This document shows positions 34,701-43,179 of a stretch of DNA of 64,000 bases, piece by piece (the first letter of the stretch is position 1; each line of letters starts with the position of its first letter). A program made the position numbers and the translations under genes. The notes beneath the pieces were generated by a model. It saw only the letters and a program-made list of their open reading frames with translations. It searched no databases and was not told the DNA's origin. Location of the stretch: positions 806,001-870,000 of the forward strand of contig NZ_JAKGAR010000001.1 in the NCBI RefSeq assembly GCF_021532625.1, in the 5' to 3' direction. Source of the stretch: Octadecabacter algicola. Its GTDB lineage: Bacteria; Pseudomonadota; Alphaproteobacteria; Rhodobacterales; Rhodobacteraceae.

Positions 34701-35734
34701 ACGTCTTCAAATACCGTTGGGATCACGGCCGGTTCTTTGTCCAACCAGCTTGGTACAGGAAGACCCTTTTCGCGCAGGAAATCCGGATTATACAGCTTTG
34801 ACTGATACCGCGTGCCATAGTCACAAAGGATCGTCACAATCGTATGTCCCGGCCCCATTTCTTTGGCCATGCGCACAGCCCCAGCGATATTAACACCGGA
34901 AGACCCCCCAAGGCACAGGCCTTCGGTTTGCAGGATGTCGAAGACGTAGGGCAACGCATCCTTGTCATGGATGTTGTAAGCATAGTCCGGCTTCAGGTCC
35001 TCGAGGTTCTTGGTAATCCGGACCTGCCCGATCCCTTCATTGATTGACCCGCCGTCGGTCATGTTCAATTCGCCTTTGGTGTAGTAGTTATACAGCGCGG
35101 CACCGTCTGGATCAGCGATGCCGATTTTCACGCCCTTTGGCTGCAAGGCCATTGCGACGCCCGCCAAAGTGCCACCTGATCCAACCGCACAGATGAACCC
35201 ATCAATCTTGCCGCCGGTTTGCTCCCAAATCTCGGGGCCTGTGGTTTCGATATGGGCCTGACGGTTCGCTACATTGTCAAACTGGTTCGCCCAGACCACG
35301 CCTTCGTTTGTTGTGCGCGCCAGTTCTTTGGCCAAACGTTCTGAATAGCGTACAAAGTTATTGGGGTTGCGGTACGGCGCGGCTGGGACTTGAACCAGTT
35401 CGGCCCCCGCAAGGCGCAACATTTCTTTCTTTTCCTCAGACTGGGTTTCAGGAATGACGATCACCGTCTTGAACCCCATCGACGCGCCAACAAGCGCCAG
35501 ACCGATGCCTGTGTTACCCGCTGTGCCTTCAACGATCGTCCCGCCGGGGCGCAGCTCGCCTTTGGCGATGGCATCCTTGATGATGTAAAGCGCTGCGCGG
35601 TCCTTAACTGACTGACCCGGATTCATGAATTCCGCCTTGCCCAAAATCTCGCATCCAGTTTCTTCGGACGCGGCGCGCAGGCGGATGAGTGGCGTGTTGC
35701 CGACGGTTTCGGCTAAATCGGATCGGATTGTCAT
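34697..35734 (-). CDS. cysK: cysteine synthase A (O-acetylserine sulfhydrylase)
   Basis: A 345-residue PLP enzyme that makes cysteine from O-acetylserine and sulfide. PLP lysine is in NPGQSVKDRAALY near residue 42; the phosphate loop is EGTAGNTGIGLA near residue 73, and the substrate loop GSSGVNIAGA lies near residue 275. At 345 residues it is longer than E. coli CysK (323), as in other alphaproteobacteria. The ATG at 35734 is preferred to a GTG at 35749. It follows trgB, as in the Rhodobacter sphaeroides tellurite-resistance locus trgAB-cysK. Confidence 0.95.
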   Translation of the reverse strand: MTIRSDLAETVGNTPLIRLRAASEETGCEILGKAEFMNPGQSVKDRAALYIIKDAIAKGELRPGGTIVEGTAGNTGIGLALVGASMGFKTVIVIPETQSEEKKEMLRLAGAELVQVPAAPYRNPNNFVRYSERLAKELARTTNEGVVWANQFDNVANRQAHIETTGPEIWEQTGGKIDGFICAVGSGGTLAGVAMALQPKGVKIGIADPDGAALYNYYTKGELNMTDGGSINEGIGQVRITKNLEDLKPDYAYNIHDKDALPYVFDILQTEGLCLGGSSGVNIAGAVRMAKEMGPGHTIVTILCDYGTRYQSKLYNPDFLREKGLPVPSWLDKEPAVIPTVFEDV

Positions 35735-35785
35735 ATTGGAGCCTTTCACATTTGTAATAAGGTGTAGGCGACAGGTCGGCGGCCT

Positions 35786-36919
35786 TCAAGCAGCAGCGCG
35801 CAAACGGTCACGATTTCGTGCCAGCCAATGCCCCACGACCAGAAGCGGCAAAAGCCGGAATTTACCGGCATTCAAGGCCTCATCAAAATCGACCCAGTCC
35901 ATAACATAAGACTGGATGTCCTCATCTTCCGCATCTTCACCGCCGCGCCCTTCGGCCCCGTCGGGCAGATCACACAGGCCAACATACAGGTAAAAATGTT
36001 CGGTCGTTGTGCCCGGACTAGGATAAGCCGCAGAAACACAGGTGAGGTCGCGCAAGGTGATGCCTGCCTCTTCTTTCGCTTCGCGAATTGCGGCCTCTTC
36101 CGGGGTTTCGCCGGGATCGATTATTCCGGCAACCGGTTCGATCGTCCAAGGGTTCGCGTCCCCGCGTAGATAGGCACCCGTGCGAAACTGTTCGACCAGT
36201 AAGACACGATCACGAACAGGATCGTAGGGCAGTACAATCGTTGCATCGACCCCGACGAAAACCGCACGATTAACAGGTGCCGACATCGCCCCATCAAAAC
36301 GGCGAAACGCGAGATCCACCTCTTCGACATTAAAAAAACCCGCATATCGGTTTTGCGACTTTAGCAGGGTCACATCACCCTGCACCATGTCGCCGCGCCC
36401 GACTGCTGCATTGTGTGCTGTATTCTTGGCCCGCAAATGGGACGCTGCCCGCGCCATCATCTGCCGGTACCTACGGCCCATTGCCTCAGCGGGAGTATGA
36501 TCGATCCCTGACATAGCCTCGCGGGCTGTCAGGGTCGTCAATTCCCCCATTGCGGTAATCCAACCGTCACGATCCCAGCTTTCGGCTGGGGACCACAGGC
36601 CTGGCTCAGGAAGATAGGCTGTCGCCTCGCGGGGTTGTTGGTCCGCGTCGAGCACCACAAATTCCATGCGTTCGTAGCCAAATGCTTTCTCGTAATAATC
36701 CAGCCGCGATAGCGCTTCGTCACTTAGCCCCGAAACAATCACGCCTTCTGCGACGCTGCCCTTAGCCTCGTGCATGATCGGAAACACCTGCCCCTCAACA
36801 CGGCTTACCTTGAAGTCGACACGCGTCGCGAACGTGACACGCTCGCGTACCTGAGAATCGCCGCTTACCACCTCCAAGAGTGGCATGTGCAACAATGTCC
36901 CAAATAGAAACAGGTCCAT
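35786..36919 (-). CDS. trgB: TrgB-type protein: gamma-glutamylcyclotransferase-like plus NUDIX hydrolase
   Basis: A 377-residue two-domain protein. Residues 1-120 resemble the AIG2/GGCT fold (LFLFGTLLHMPLLEVV, LDYYEKAFGYER). Residues about 180-370 are a NUDIX hydrolase of the ADP-ribose pyrophosphatase type, with a complete NUDIX box beginning GIIDPGETPEE and ending REAKEEAGI. This architecture is that of TrgB from Rhodobacter sphaeroides, linked to tellurite resistance. The substrate is probably a nucleoside diphosphate sugar or ADP-ribose. Its ATG overlaps the trgA stop by one base. Confidence 0.88.
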   Translation of the reverse strand: MDLFLFGTLLHMPLLEVVSGDSQVRERVTFATRVDFKVSRVEGQVFPIMHEAKGSVAEGVIVSGLSDEALSRLDYYEKAFGYERMEFVVLDADQQPREATAYLPEPGLWSPAESWDRDGWITAMGELTTLTAREAMSGIDHTPAEAMGRRYRQMMARAASHLRAKNTAHNAAVGRGDMVQGDVTLLKSQNRYAGFFNVEEVDLAFRRFDGAMSAPVNRAVFVGVDATIVLPYDPVRDRVLLVEQFRTGAYLRGDANPWTIEPVAGIIDPGETPEEAAIREAKEEAGITLRDLTCVSAAYPSPGTTTEHFYLYVGLCDLPDGAEGRGGEDAEDEDIQSYVMDWVDFDEALNAGKFRLLPLLVVGHWLARNRDRLRAAA

Positions 36920-37359
36920 TAGGTGAACCTTTTGCCAAAGAATTCAACGATGAGACCCGCGCCAATCCCACCAATCAGCAATGTGCTAATGATCTCAGAT
37001 GTCATAATCATTTCGCCGTGTTCCACGAACATCTCAAAGACTGCAGTCACAGCTTCACCGGGGCCGTCATAGCGGCGGCGCAGGGATTGATCGACCATCA
37101 CAATGGCTGAGTTAAAGAAGTTCGCCGTTACGACCATCGCAATTGTCGCCGTTAGTCCGTAGCTGAAGGCCGCCGTGTAGCCAGTTCCTGCCCGCGATCC
37201 AGCAATCGTCCACCCGACCCATAAACCAAACACGGTGTTGATTTCTTGGAACCAACCTAAGTTGGTGCCTTCGGGAAACAGCGGCACAATCAAGATCGTC
37301 GTGTACCACGCAAGCGCCCCATAAAGGAATGCCCCAACCAGTCGTCCCATCGTCGGCAT
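36919..37359 (-). CDS. trgA: TrgA-family membrane protein (tellurite resistance)
   Basis: A 146-residue protein with four hydrophobic segments, matching TrgA (MPTMGRLVGAFLYGALAWYTTILIVPLFPEG). The start at 37359 follows GGAGC; an upstream in-frame start at 37395 adds a basic stretch without support. In Rhodobacter sphaeroides trgA, trgB and cysK were found together as tellurite-resistance determinants; the biochemical role is unknown. First gene of the run trgA-trgB-cysK-mscS-alaX-small membrane protein. Confidence 0.85.
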   Translation of the reverse strand: MPTMGRLVGAFLYGALAWYTTILIVPLFPEGTNLGWFQEINTVFGLWVGWTIAGSRAGTGYTAAFSYGLTATIAMVVTANFFNSAIVMVDQSLRRRYDGPGEAVTAVFEMFVEHGEMIMTSEIISTLLIGGIGAGLIVEFFGKRFT

Positions 37360-37587
37360 AGTACTGCTCCTTCGGCTTCGCAGGATACCGGACAAATTCC
37401 ACCAATCTACGTCAGCTGTGTCAGGTCATAGCGATTTACATTCCTTCGCAAATACCCCCCCGCAAGCCCCCCGCGCAAGAGGCGAGGTAAAAGTTCCGCG
37501 ATCTAGTGAGGTTTCGAATACGATTTTTGCGTCTTTGTTTTCTGCACTATGAGGCAAAAAGTATCTCTTTTACGCTGTGCCATCCGC
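37360..37587. other. 228-bp intergenic region upstream of trgA
   Basis: The widest gap in the 31-43 kb minus-strand run, so it probably holds the promoter for the trgA operon. It contains a run of C residues (around 37456) but no repeat, RNA gene or ORF that I can support. No clear terminator for phrB is visible. Confidence 0.4.
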
Positions 37588-38997
37588 TTAAGCGTCCCTC
37601 GCCTGATAGGCGCTGAGCGCGCGCGCGCGCCCTTCTGCTAGGTCTACCACAGGTTCAGGATATGGGTCATCTTTTGTCATCCCCCATCCCTGCGGGATTG
37701 CTTGATAGTATGACAGCGACGTCTCTGATGGGTTTTTTTGCCCTTCGGCAATCCAGCAGGCTGCGTATCCCCCTTTGGGGTCAAACTTGCTTAGCTGTGT
37801 AACGGGATTGAAAATTCGAAAAAACGGTGACGCATCCGGCCCTGACCCAGCGGCCCATTGCCATCCCATTGCGTTGCTCGCGGGGTCCCAATCAATCAGG
37901 CAGTCCTCAAACCATGCCTGCCCGATCCGCCAATCGGTCATCAGATGCTTGGTCAAATAGGATGCAACAATCATACGGCCGCGATTGTGCATAATCCCTG
38001 TCACATACATCTGGCGCATGGCCGCATCGACAAACGGCACGCCTGTGCGGCCTTGTTTCCATGCGATGACATCTGCTGTGTCTTGAGTGTTCCACGGAAA
38101 GCTGTCCCAGCCGGCTTTCCAATTGCTGTCCAAAATATGCGGCGTGTGATGCATCAGATGGTAGGCAAACTCGCGCCAAACAAGTTCTTTGCAAAAGACT
38201 TCGGCACCTGACACCCCGCGGTGGATCGCTGCCCAACCAGCATGCCAACAGGTCGCGGGGCCGATTTCCCCATAGGTCAGGTTTTCTGACAGGCCCGATG
38301 TCCCATCCACGCTTGGATGATCACGATCTGTCGGGTAATCGGCGGCCTTGTGTTCGATAAATTCCGCCAACCGGTCTTGCGCGGCCGCCTCGCCTACACA
38401 CATATGAGGCGCAAGCACAGACGCGCCGCGTTTCATTGCGGCTCCCATTTCCCAATCCGCCAGATCATCGCTCGCGGGGAAGGTTTGAGGGGCAAAAACC
38501 TGTGACGGTGCAGGTACAGGTGACGCAACATCGCGGCTGCGTACGGCCTTCCACATTGGTGTGAAGACCTTGTAAAACCCGCCCGTTTTCGTCTCGACCG
38601 TCCAAGGCTCAAACAACAAATGCCCGGCAAAAGACCGCGCCTCAATGTCGTTTGATTTGAGAGTAGACTTGACCTCTGTGTCGCGGATTTTTGCGACGGG
38701 ATCATAAAGCCTGTTCCAGTAGACGGCCTTTGCCCCAGTTTCGGAAATCAGTTGGCGCAAAACCTCCAAGGCATCACCACGCCGTAAGACTAACTGCGAC
38801 CCGAGGTCCCCGAGCGTTTTTGCAAAGACACGTAAGCCTTCGCCAAACCGAAATTTAGCGGCAGCCCCAAGACCGTCTATTGACGCATCGTTGATAAAAA
38901 CAGGAATGACCGGCCGGCCCGACGCAAGTGCTGCATTTAATGCGGTATTGTCCGCCAAGCGTAAATCACGTCGAACCCAATAGATGACCGGCTTCAT
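37588..38997 (-). CDS. phrB: deoxyribodipyrimidine photolyase
   Basis: A 469-residue class I photolyase that splits cyclobutane pyrimidine dimers with blue light. It has the N-terminal antenna domain (VIYWVRRDLRLADNTAL) and the C-terminal FAD domain with WREFAYHLMHHTP, GRTGVPFVDAAMRQMYVTG, MHNRGRMIVASYLTKHL and DWDPASNAMGWQW. Length is as expected. It lies 8 bp downstream of acuI. Light repair suits a surface-water bacterium. Confidence 0.95.
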   Translation of the reverse strand: MKPVIYWVRRDLRLADNTALNAALASGRPVIPVFINDASIDGLGAAAKFRFGEGLRVFAKTLGDLGSQLVLRRGDALEVLRQLISETGAKAVYWNRLYDPVAKIRDTEVKSTLKSNDIEARSFAGHLLFEPWTVETKTGGFYKVFTPMWKAVRSRDVASPVPAPSQVFAPQTFPASDDLADWEMGAAMKRGASVLAPHMCVGEAAAQDRLAEFIEHKAADYPTDRDHPSVDGTSGLSENLTYGEIGPATCWHAGWAAIHRGVSGAEVFCKELVWREFAYHLMHHTPHILDSNWKAGWDSFPWNTQDTADVIAWKQGRTGVPFVDAAMRQMYVTGIMHNRGRMIVASYLTKHLMTDWRIGQAWFEDCLIDWDPASNAMGWQWAAGSGPDASPFFRIFNPVTQLSKFDPKGGYAACWIAEGQKNPSETSLSYYQAIPQGWGMTKDDPYPEPVVDLAEGRARALSAYQARDA

Positions 38998-39005
38998 ATT
39001 ATTCC

Positions 39006-39989
39006 TTAAGCATTTACATCAACGACCACACGGCCCCGAACCTGCCCTTTCAGAATATCACGGCCCAAGGCTGGCAGATCGGACAGAACTGCAGGTTGCA
39101 CCATCGCATCCAGCTTATCCATCGGCAAATCCTTGGCAATCCGTTCCCACGCGCGCAGACGATTGTCATAGGGCTGCATCACACTGTCGATGCCGAGCAA
39201 GTTAACACCGCGCAGCAGGAACGGAATAACCGTCGCCGGAAGCCCTGCACCACCGGCCAAACCAACTGCCGCAACTGACGCCCCGTATTTCATCTGGCCA
39301 AGAACGCGTGCCAGCATTTCACCGCCAACAGCATCCACGCAGCCGCCCCACGTCTCCGCCTCAAGCGGGCGTTTTGTGGTTTCATTCAATTCTTCACGGG
39401 CCACGATCTGGGTCGCACCAAGTGATTTCAGGTAATCAGCGGTTTCAGGCCGCCCCGTGACGCCTGCAACCTCATGCCCAAGACTGGCCAAAATAGCTGT
39501 TGCGACCGAACCAACGCCACCCGCAGCCCCTGTTACCAAAACAGGACCGTCTTTGATGCCGTGATCCTCAAGCGCCATAACGGCCAGCATCGCAGTGAAA
39601 CCCGCCGTCCCGACTGCCATTGCCTGCTTTGTGTCCAAGCCGTCTGGCAGAGGCACAAGCCAATCCGCCTTGACGCGCGCCTTTTGGGAATAGCCACCCC
39701 AATAGGCCTCACCGACACGCCAGCCTGTCAAAACGACCTTGTCACCGGCCTTGTAGCGTGGGTCATCAGAGGTTTCGACGGTGCCCGCAAAATCGATACC
39801 CGGCACATGCGGGTAGTTGCGCACCAGCCCGCCGCCTGGCCCAATGCACAACCCGTCTTTGTAGTTCACTGTGGAATATTCGACCGCGACCGTCACATCG
39901 CCCTCAGGTAAGCGATCTTCGCCGATCTGCTGAACAGATGCGCTTGTTTTACCGTCGTCGTTCTTCTCTACCACCAAAGCATTGAACAT
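39006..39989 (-). CDS. acuI: acrylyl-CoA reductase, AcuI
   Basis: A 327-residue zinc-free medium-chain dehydrogenase/reductase with the NADPH-binding TGAAGGVGSVATAIL motif near residue 155 and the YhdH/AcuI hallmark VNYKDGLCIGPGGGLVRNYPHVPGIDFAGTV split over residues 45-75. AcuI reduces acryloyl-CoA to propionyl-CoA and so detoxifies acrylate formed from DMSP. Its place 20 bp after dmdA is the usual roseobacter arrangement, which supports AcuI over a generic quinone reductase. Confidence 0.93.
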   Translation of the reverse strand: MFNALVVEKNDDGKTSASVQQIGEDRLPEGDVTVAVEYSTVNYKDGLCIGPGGGLVRNYPHVPGIDFAGTVETSDDPRYKAGDKVVLTGWRVGEAYWGGYSQKARVKADWLVPLPDGLDTKQAMAVGTAGFTAMLAVMALEDHGIKDGPVLVTGAAGGVGSVATAILASLGHEVAGVTGRPETADYLKSLGATQIVAREELNETTKRPLEAETWGGCVDAVGGEMLARVLGQMKYGASVAAVGLAGGAGLPATVIPFLLRGVNLLGIDSVMQPYDNRLRAWERIAKDLPMDKLDAMVQPAVLSDLPALGRDILKGQVRGRVVVDVNA

Positions 39990-40009
39990 GTGGTGTCTCC
40001 TCTAACTGT

Positions 40010-41110
40010 CTAAATCCAAAAGGTTTCGTTCACGACCGCCGGAAACACTCCGGCTTGTGTGACGACATCTACGTCTGTCTTTGCGTCCCAATGGGTCATG
40101 CGAACCATGCCGATTGCGACGTTCGTTTCAAAATCCGGCGACCTTGCGGATGAGGTCACGGCCCCAACCTGCATTTGCCCGTCCATGATGGGCCAAGCTC
40201 GATCGCACGGCGGCAAATCGCCTTCGATCCTTAGTGCGCGAACCTGTTTTACAGGCCCTTCTTTGGACACCCGCAACAGCGCATCGCGCCCAACACAGCC
40301 AATTGCTGTTTGTGTAGAACAAAACCGTCCTAGGCCCGCTTCGTGGGGGGTATTATCCCGGTTCATGTCATTGCCGTAAGATAATAGGCCGCCTTCGATC
40401 CGTTCAATCAAGTTCGGGCAGCCCGCATGGACATCCAAATCACGCCCAGCTTCCATCAAAGCATTCCAAAGCGGCATACCGTTTTGGGTCCCCTCGACAT
40501 ACACTTCAAAGCCGCCTTGTTTGGAATAGCCCGACCGCGCAACAACCATCTGTTGGCCTTGAAAATCAAATCGCCCGTAGCGGAAGAACCGCAGGTCGCG
40601 CACGGCGTCACCAAAAACACGCGCTGCCAGCTCATCTGCTTTGGGTCCTTGAATGGCCAAGGGGGAAACATCGGGTTCATCCACAAGAACATCTAGACGA
40701 AGACCGTAGGCCAAACCCTTGATCCAGTATAATAAATCACTGTCAGCAATCGACACCCAATAGCGGTCTTCATCCAGCATCACTGCAACAGGATCGTTAA
40801 GCATTCCGCCCGTCTCATCGACCATCGGCACGTAGTAACACATGCTAGGGAGCATCGCGCGCAAATCACGCGGCGTGAGCATTTGCATCAGCCGCCCCGC
40901 ATCAGGCCCGCGAATTTCAACCTGACGCTCGACAGCGACATCCCAAACCTGCACCGCTGATTTCAGGTGATGGTAGTCTTCGACCACGGACCTAAAAACA
41001 GTGGGCAATAACATGTGGTTATAGACCGTATATCCCTTAACCCCCGCGGCCTCTACGCCGTCAGAAAACGGTGTGCGGCGCAAACGGCGCGATCCTGCAA
41101 TTGTTGCCAT
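40010..41110 (-). CDS. dmdA: dimethylsulfoniopropionate demethylase, DmdA
   Basis: A 366-residue member of the glycine-cleavage T-protein family. The N-terminus SRRLRRTPFSDGVEAAGVKGYTVYN, with PTVFRSVVEDYHHLKSAVQVWD following, is characteristic of DmdA rather than GcvT. DmdA transfers a methyl group from DMSP to tetrahydrofolate, yielding methylmercaptopropionate. Length matches the Ruegeria enzyme (364). First of the dmdA-acuI pair; the DinB gene ends 3 bp upstream. Confidence 0.95.
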   Translation of the reverse strand: MATIAGSRRLRRTPFSDGVEAAGVKGYTVYNHMLLPTVFRSVVEDYHHLKSAVQVWDVAVERQVEIRGPDAGRLMQMLTPRDLRAMLPSMCYYVPMVDETGGMLNDPVAVMLDEDRYWVSIADSDLLYWIKGLAYGLRLDVLVDEPDVSPLAIQGPKADELAARVFGDAVRDLRFFRYGRFDFQGQQMVVARSGYSKQGGFEVYVEGTQNGMPLWNALMEAGRDLDVHAGCPNLIERIEGGLLSYGNDMNRDNTPHEAGLGRFCSTQTAIGCVGRDALLRVSKEGPVKQVRALRIEGDLPPCDRAWPIMDGQMQVGAVTSSARSPDFETNVAIGMVRMTHWDAKTDVDVVTQAGVFPAVVNETFWI

Positions 41111-41113
41111 ATC

Positions 41114-41611
41114 TTAGGTCTCCGGCATAAATACGATATCTGTGTCCATCGTTGCGCGCCCCATCCCAGTGAGCATGGCATGAACCTGTCCTCGATGATG
41201 GGTTTGGTGATTGAACATATGCATGATGGCTAACCCACGCGGGTTGCGGAACGTTTTGGCGAAAATTTTGGAGTCCCAAACGACTTCGCCTTGCATGTCT
41301 GCATTGCTTAACGTTTCGGTCCAATCGATTAGCTGCTGGTCGAATGCTGCCCTTTCACGGGACCAATCTGCGGAAAGGCGATCGGTATCCTCGTCTGGGG
41401 AATCCGGGACGCGGATTTTGGGATCAACACGGTTCACCCACAAACGATCCGCCCATAGGATATGATCAAGTGTAGCCAAAATTGACCCAAAGAAGGCCCC
41501 GCGATCTTCGCGCAGTTCATCCTCAGTCAAGGCATCAACATGATCCCTCAAGCTATTGTTTTGCCATTGATTATACTGCGCCATAGTTTTGCAGTACTCA
41601 GGCGAGATCAC
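41114..41611 (-). CDS. DinB-family protein
   Basis: A 165-residue four-helix-bundle protein of the DinB family. Three histidines in the expected places (DHILWADRLWV near residue 48 and FNHQTHHRGQVHAML near residue 140) form the family metal triad. Some members are thiol-dependent S-transferases, but the activity of this one is unknown. The start is taken as GTG at 41611, where GTGA overlaps the DUF1326 stop and gives the common N-terminus MISPEY; an ATG at 41629 is an alternative. Confidence 0.85.
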   Translation of the reverse strand: MISPEYCKTMAQYNQWQNNSLRDHVDALTEDELREDRGAFFGSILATLDHILWADRLWVNRVDPKIRVPDSPDEDTDRLSADWSRERAAFDQQLIDWTETLSNADMQGEVVWDSKIFAKTFRNPRGLAIMHMFNHQTHHRGQVHAMLTGMGRATMDTDIVFMPET

Positions 41612-42318
41612 GCCTTTGGCCCTTTCCAATCAATCGGACAAATCTCGGCTGACATGCCGCCAAAATCCCAAACACGTCCATAATCGCGCACTTTGGACTT
41701 CAGACCCTTAGCCGCAATAATATCCGGCCCCATCCAGTACTTAGAATTGGTGATCATGACTGGATGATCTGGGTTTCCGCCGTCGATCATCTCAATCTCA
41801 CCGGCTATCTTGCGGCCGATATATAGCCCGCGTTTCTTACCCTCGCGTGTGATTTCGACTTTTTCGCGTTCAGCACCAATGATTTCGGAAACAAGGAATG
41901 TGAACAGTCCCGTTGTGCCACCTGCGGCCCCGCTAAAAATCTTCAGCAAACCGTTATAGGCTTTCTGCGTTGAACGTTCATCCACATATGCCGCCACGCG
42001 CCAATTGCCTTCGCCCATGCGTCCGGGGATATCGACCAGCAGCCCAACATTCAGCCCACTCAGGTCTTCGCCCTCAAAATGGCCCTCATCAATCGCTATC
42101 GCCATCCACGCATGACAATGCCCTTCTGTGGGCGGGTGTGCGCCAAGCGACACGACACAAGGGCAGAACATCGTGCAGGAACAGTTCAAAAACAGCTCGC
42201 CCTTGATCGCCCAGTCTGTAGGCCGCATCTTACGGCGCAACGGGTGGCTTTCCACTTTGCTATCAATACGTTGGCTAACCGGCAGGCGGTCAGACGGTGC
42301 GCGTGTTTTTTCGGCCAT
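41608..42318 (-). CDS. DUF1326-domain protein
   Basis: A 236-residue protein with the DUF1326 core from about residue 34, including the cysteine motif LNCSCTMFCPCVVSLGAHPPTEGHC split over residues 44-68, which looks like a metal-binding site. About 30 basic N-terminal residues come before the core. The start at 42318 follows AAGGAG, so the extension is probably real. Function unknown. It is paired with a DUF2182 gene 12 bp upstream, a pairing that recurs in bacteria. Confidence 0.85.
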   Translation of the reverse strand: MAEKTRAPSDRLPVSQRIDSKVESHPLRRKMRPTDWAIKGELFLNCSCTMFCPCVVSLGAHPPTEGHCHAWMAIAIDEGHFEGEDLSGLNVGLLVDIPGRMGEGNWRVAAYVDERSTQKAYNGLLKIFSGAAGGTTGLFTFLVSEIIGAEREKVEITREGKKRGLYIGRKIAGEIEMIDGGNPDHPVMITNSKYWMGPDIIAAKGLKSKVRDYGRVWDFGGMSAEICPIDWKGPKA

Positions 42319-42330
42319 GTGGCGTACTCC

Positions 42331-43116
42331 TTAAAGGTTTGCCCAAACGGGCAATGCAAGTCCTGCGGCGATCAATGCGACCCCCATAGGCTTCGTTACG
42401 ATATGCCCAACGCTGGGCAGTTTCTCTAAAATCATGAAAACAGTCGCAAGCCCCATCCAAAGCAGGCTCATCACACCGCCCACAAAGCCGAGCGCCATAA
42501 ACCCCCAGCAGCAGCCAACGCAGAACGCGCCAAGCCCGAGACCCATTCGCAACCCACCTTGAAAACCTGTTTTCCAGTGACCAACGAAATACATCATCGG
42601 AGAATGGCAAACCCCGTGGCACATTTCCTTAACGCGGCTGAATTGGAACAATCCGACGACAATCAGCAAACCCGCCGACACCCAGACGCTTTTCGCAATC
42701 CCAAGCATGTCCACGACACCGCCAAACAGAAGCCCCAATTGAACGGCCGTAATCAGAGCCGCGAAGCCGACCCAAACAACAGAATACCCCAACAAAACAC
42801 CAAGCCACCCTACCCGTGTGCCATTCGCGCTGACCATCAGATCTTCGTAGGACCGTAATGTTGGGATCATTGTCGGCAACATCATCGCCGCCATCATAAT
42901 CGCCCACATCGCAAAAAGTGGACCAAACCGTGCCATTGGCATATCCATTGGCATCCGCGGATCCATTGCGGCCATCGCCGCCCCCATCTCCCCGGGACGC
43001 CCGATAAGGTCGAGGTCCATGCTGATTGCCATCATGTACATCATCGCCCACGACAGCAAAATCGCGGCAAAGAACGCAATCCAAAGCACTGAACGGATGT
43101 TTAGTAGTGATGACAC
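42331..43116 (-). CDS. DUF2182-domain membrane protein
   Basis: A 261-residue protein with about seven membrane segments and many methionines (MMYMMAISMDLDL, MAAMDPRMPMDMPMARFG, MWAIMMAAMMLPTM) plus CHGVCHSP and CVGCCWG cysteine motifs, as is typical of DUF2182. A metal-related role is plausible but unproven. The start is GTG at 43116, with GGGAGG 6 bases upstream; a longer reading from ATG 43164 would run through the operator of the divergent regulator. Confidence 0.85.
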   Translation of the reverse strand: MSSLLNIRSVLWIAFFAAILLSWAMMYMMAISMDLDLIGRPGEMGAAMAAMDPRMPMDMPMARFGPLFAMWAIMMAAMMLPTMIPTLRSYEDLMVSANGTRVGWLGVLLGYSVVWVGFAALITAVQLGLLFGGVVDMLGIAKSVWVSAGLLIVVGLFQFSRVKEMCHGVCHSPMMYFVGHWKTGFQGGLRMGLGLGAFCVGCCWGFMALGFVGGVMSLLWMGLATVFMILEKLPSVGHIVTKPMGVALIAAGLALPVWANL

Positions 43117-43154
43117 AGGCGCCCTCCCAAGCGACTCATTCCTTGCCAAACAAA

Positions 43155-43178
43155 TGTCAGACAATTAAATGTCTGACA
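43155..43178. promoter_or_regulatory. double palindromic operator of the FadR-type regulator
   Basis: TGTCAGACA (43155-43163), a 6-bp spacer, and TGTCTGACA (43170-43178) form a perfect dyad; each half is itself a palindrome. Each contains the GT-N3-AC core recognised by FadR-subfamily GntR regulators. It lies immediately before the ATG at 43180 and upstream of the divergent DUF2182 gene, so the regulator probably controls both. Confidence 0.75.
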
Positions 43179-43179
43179 A

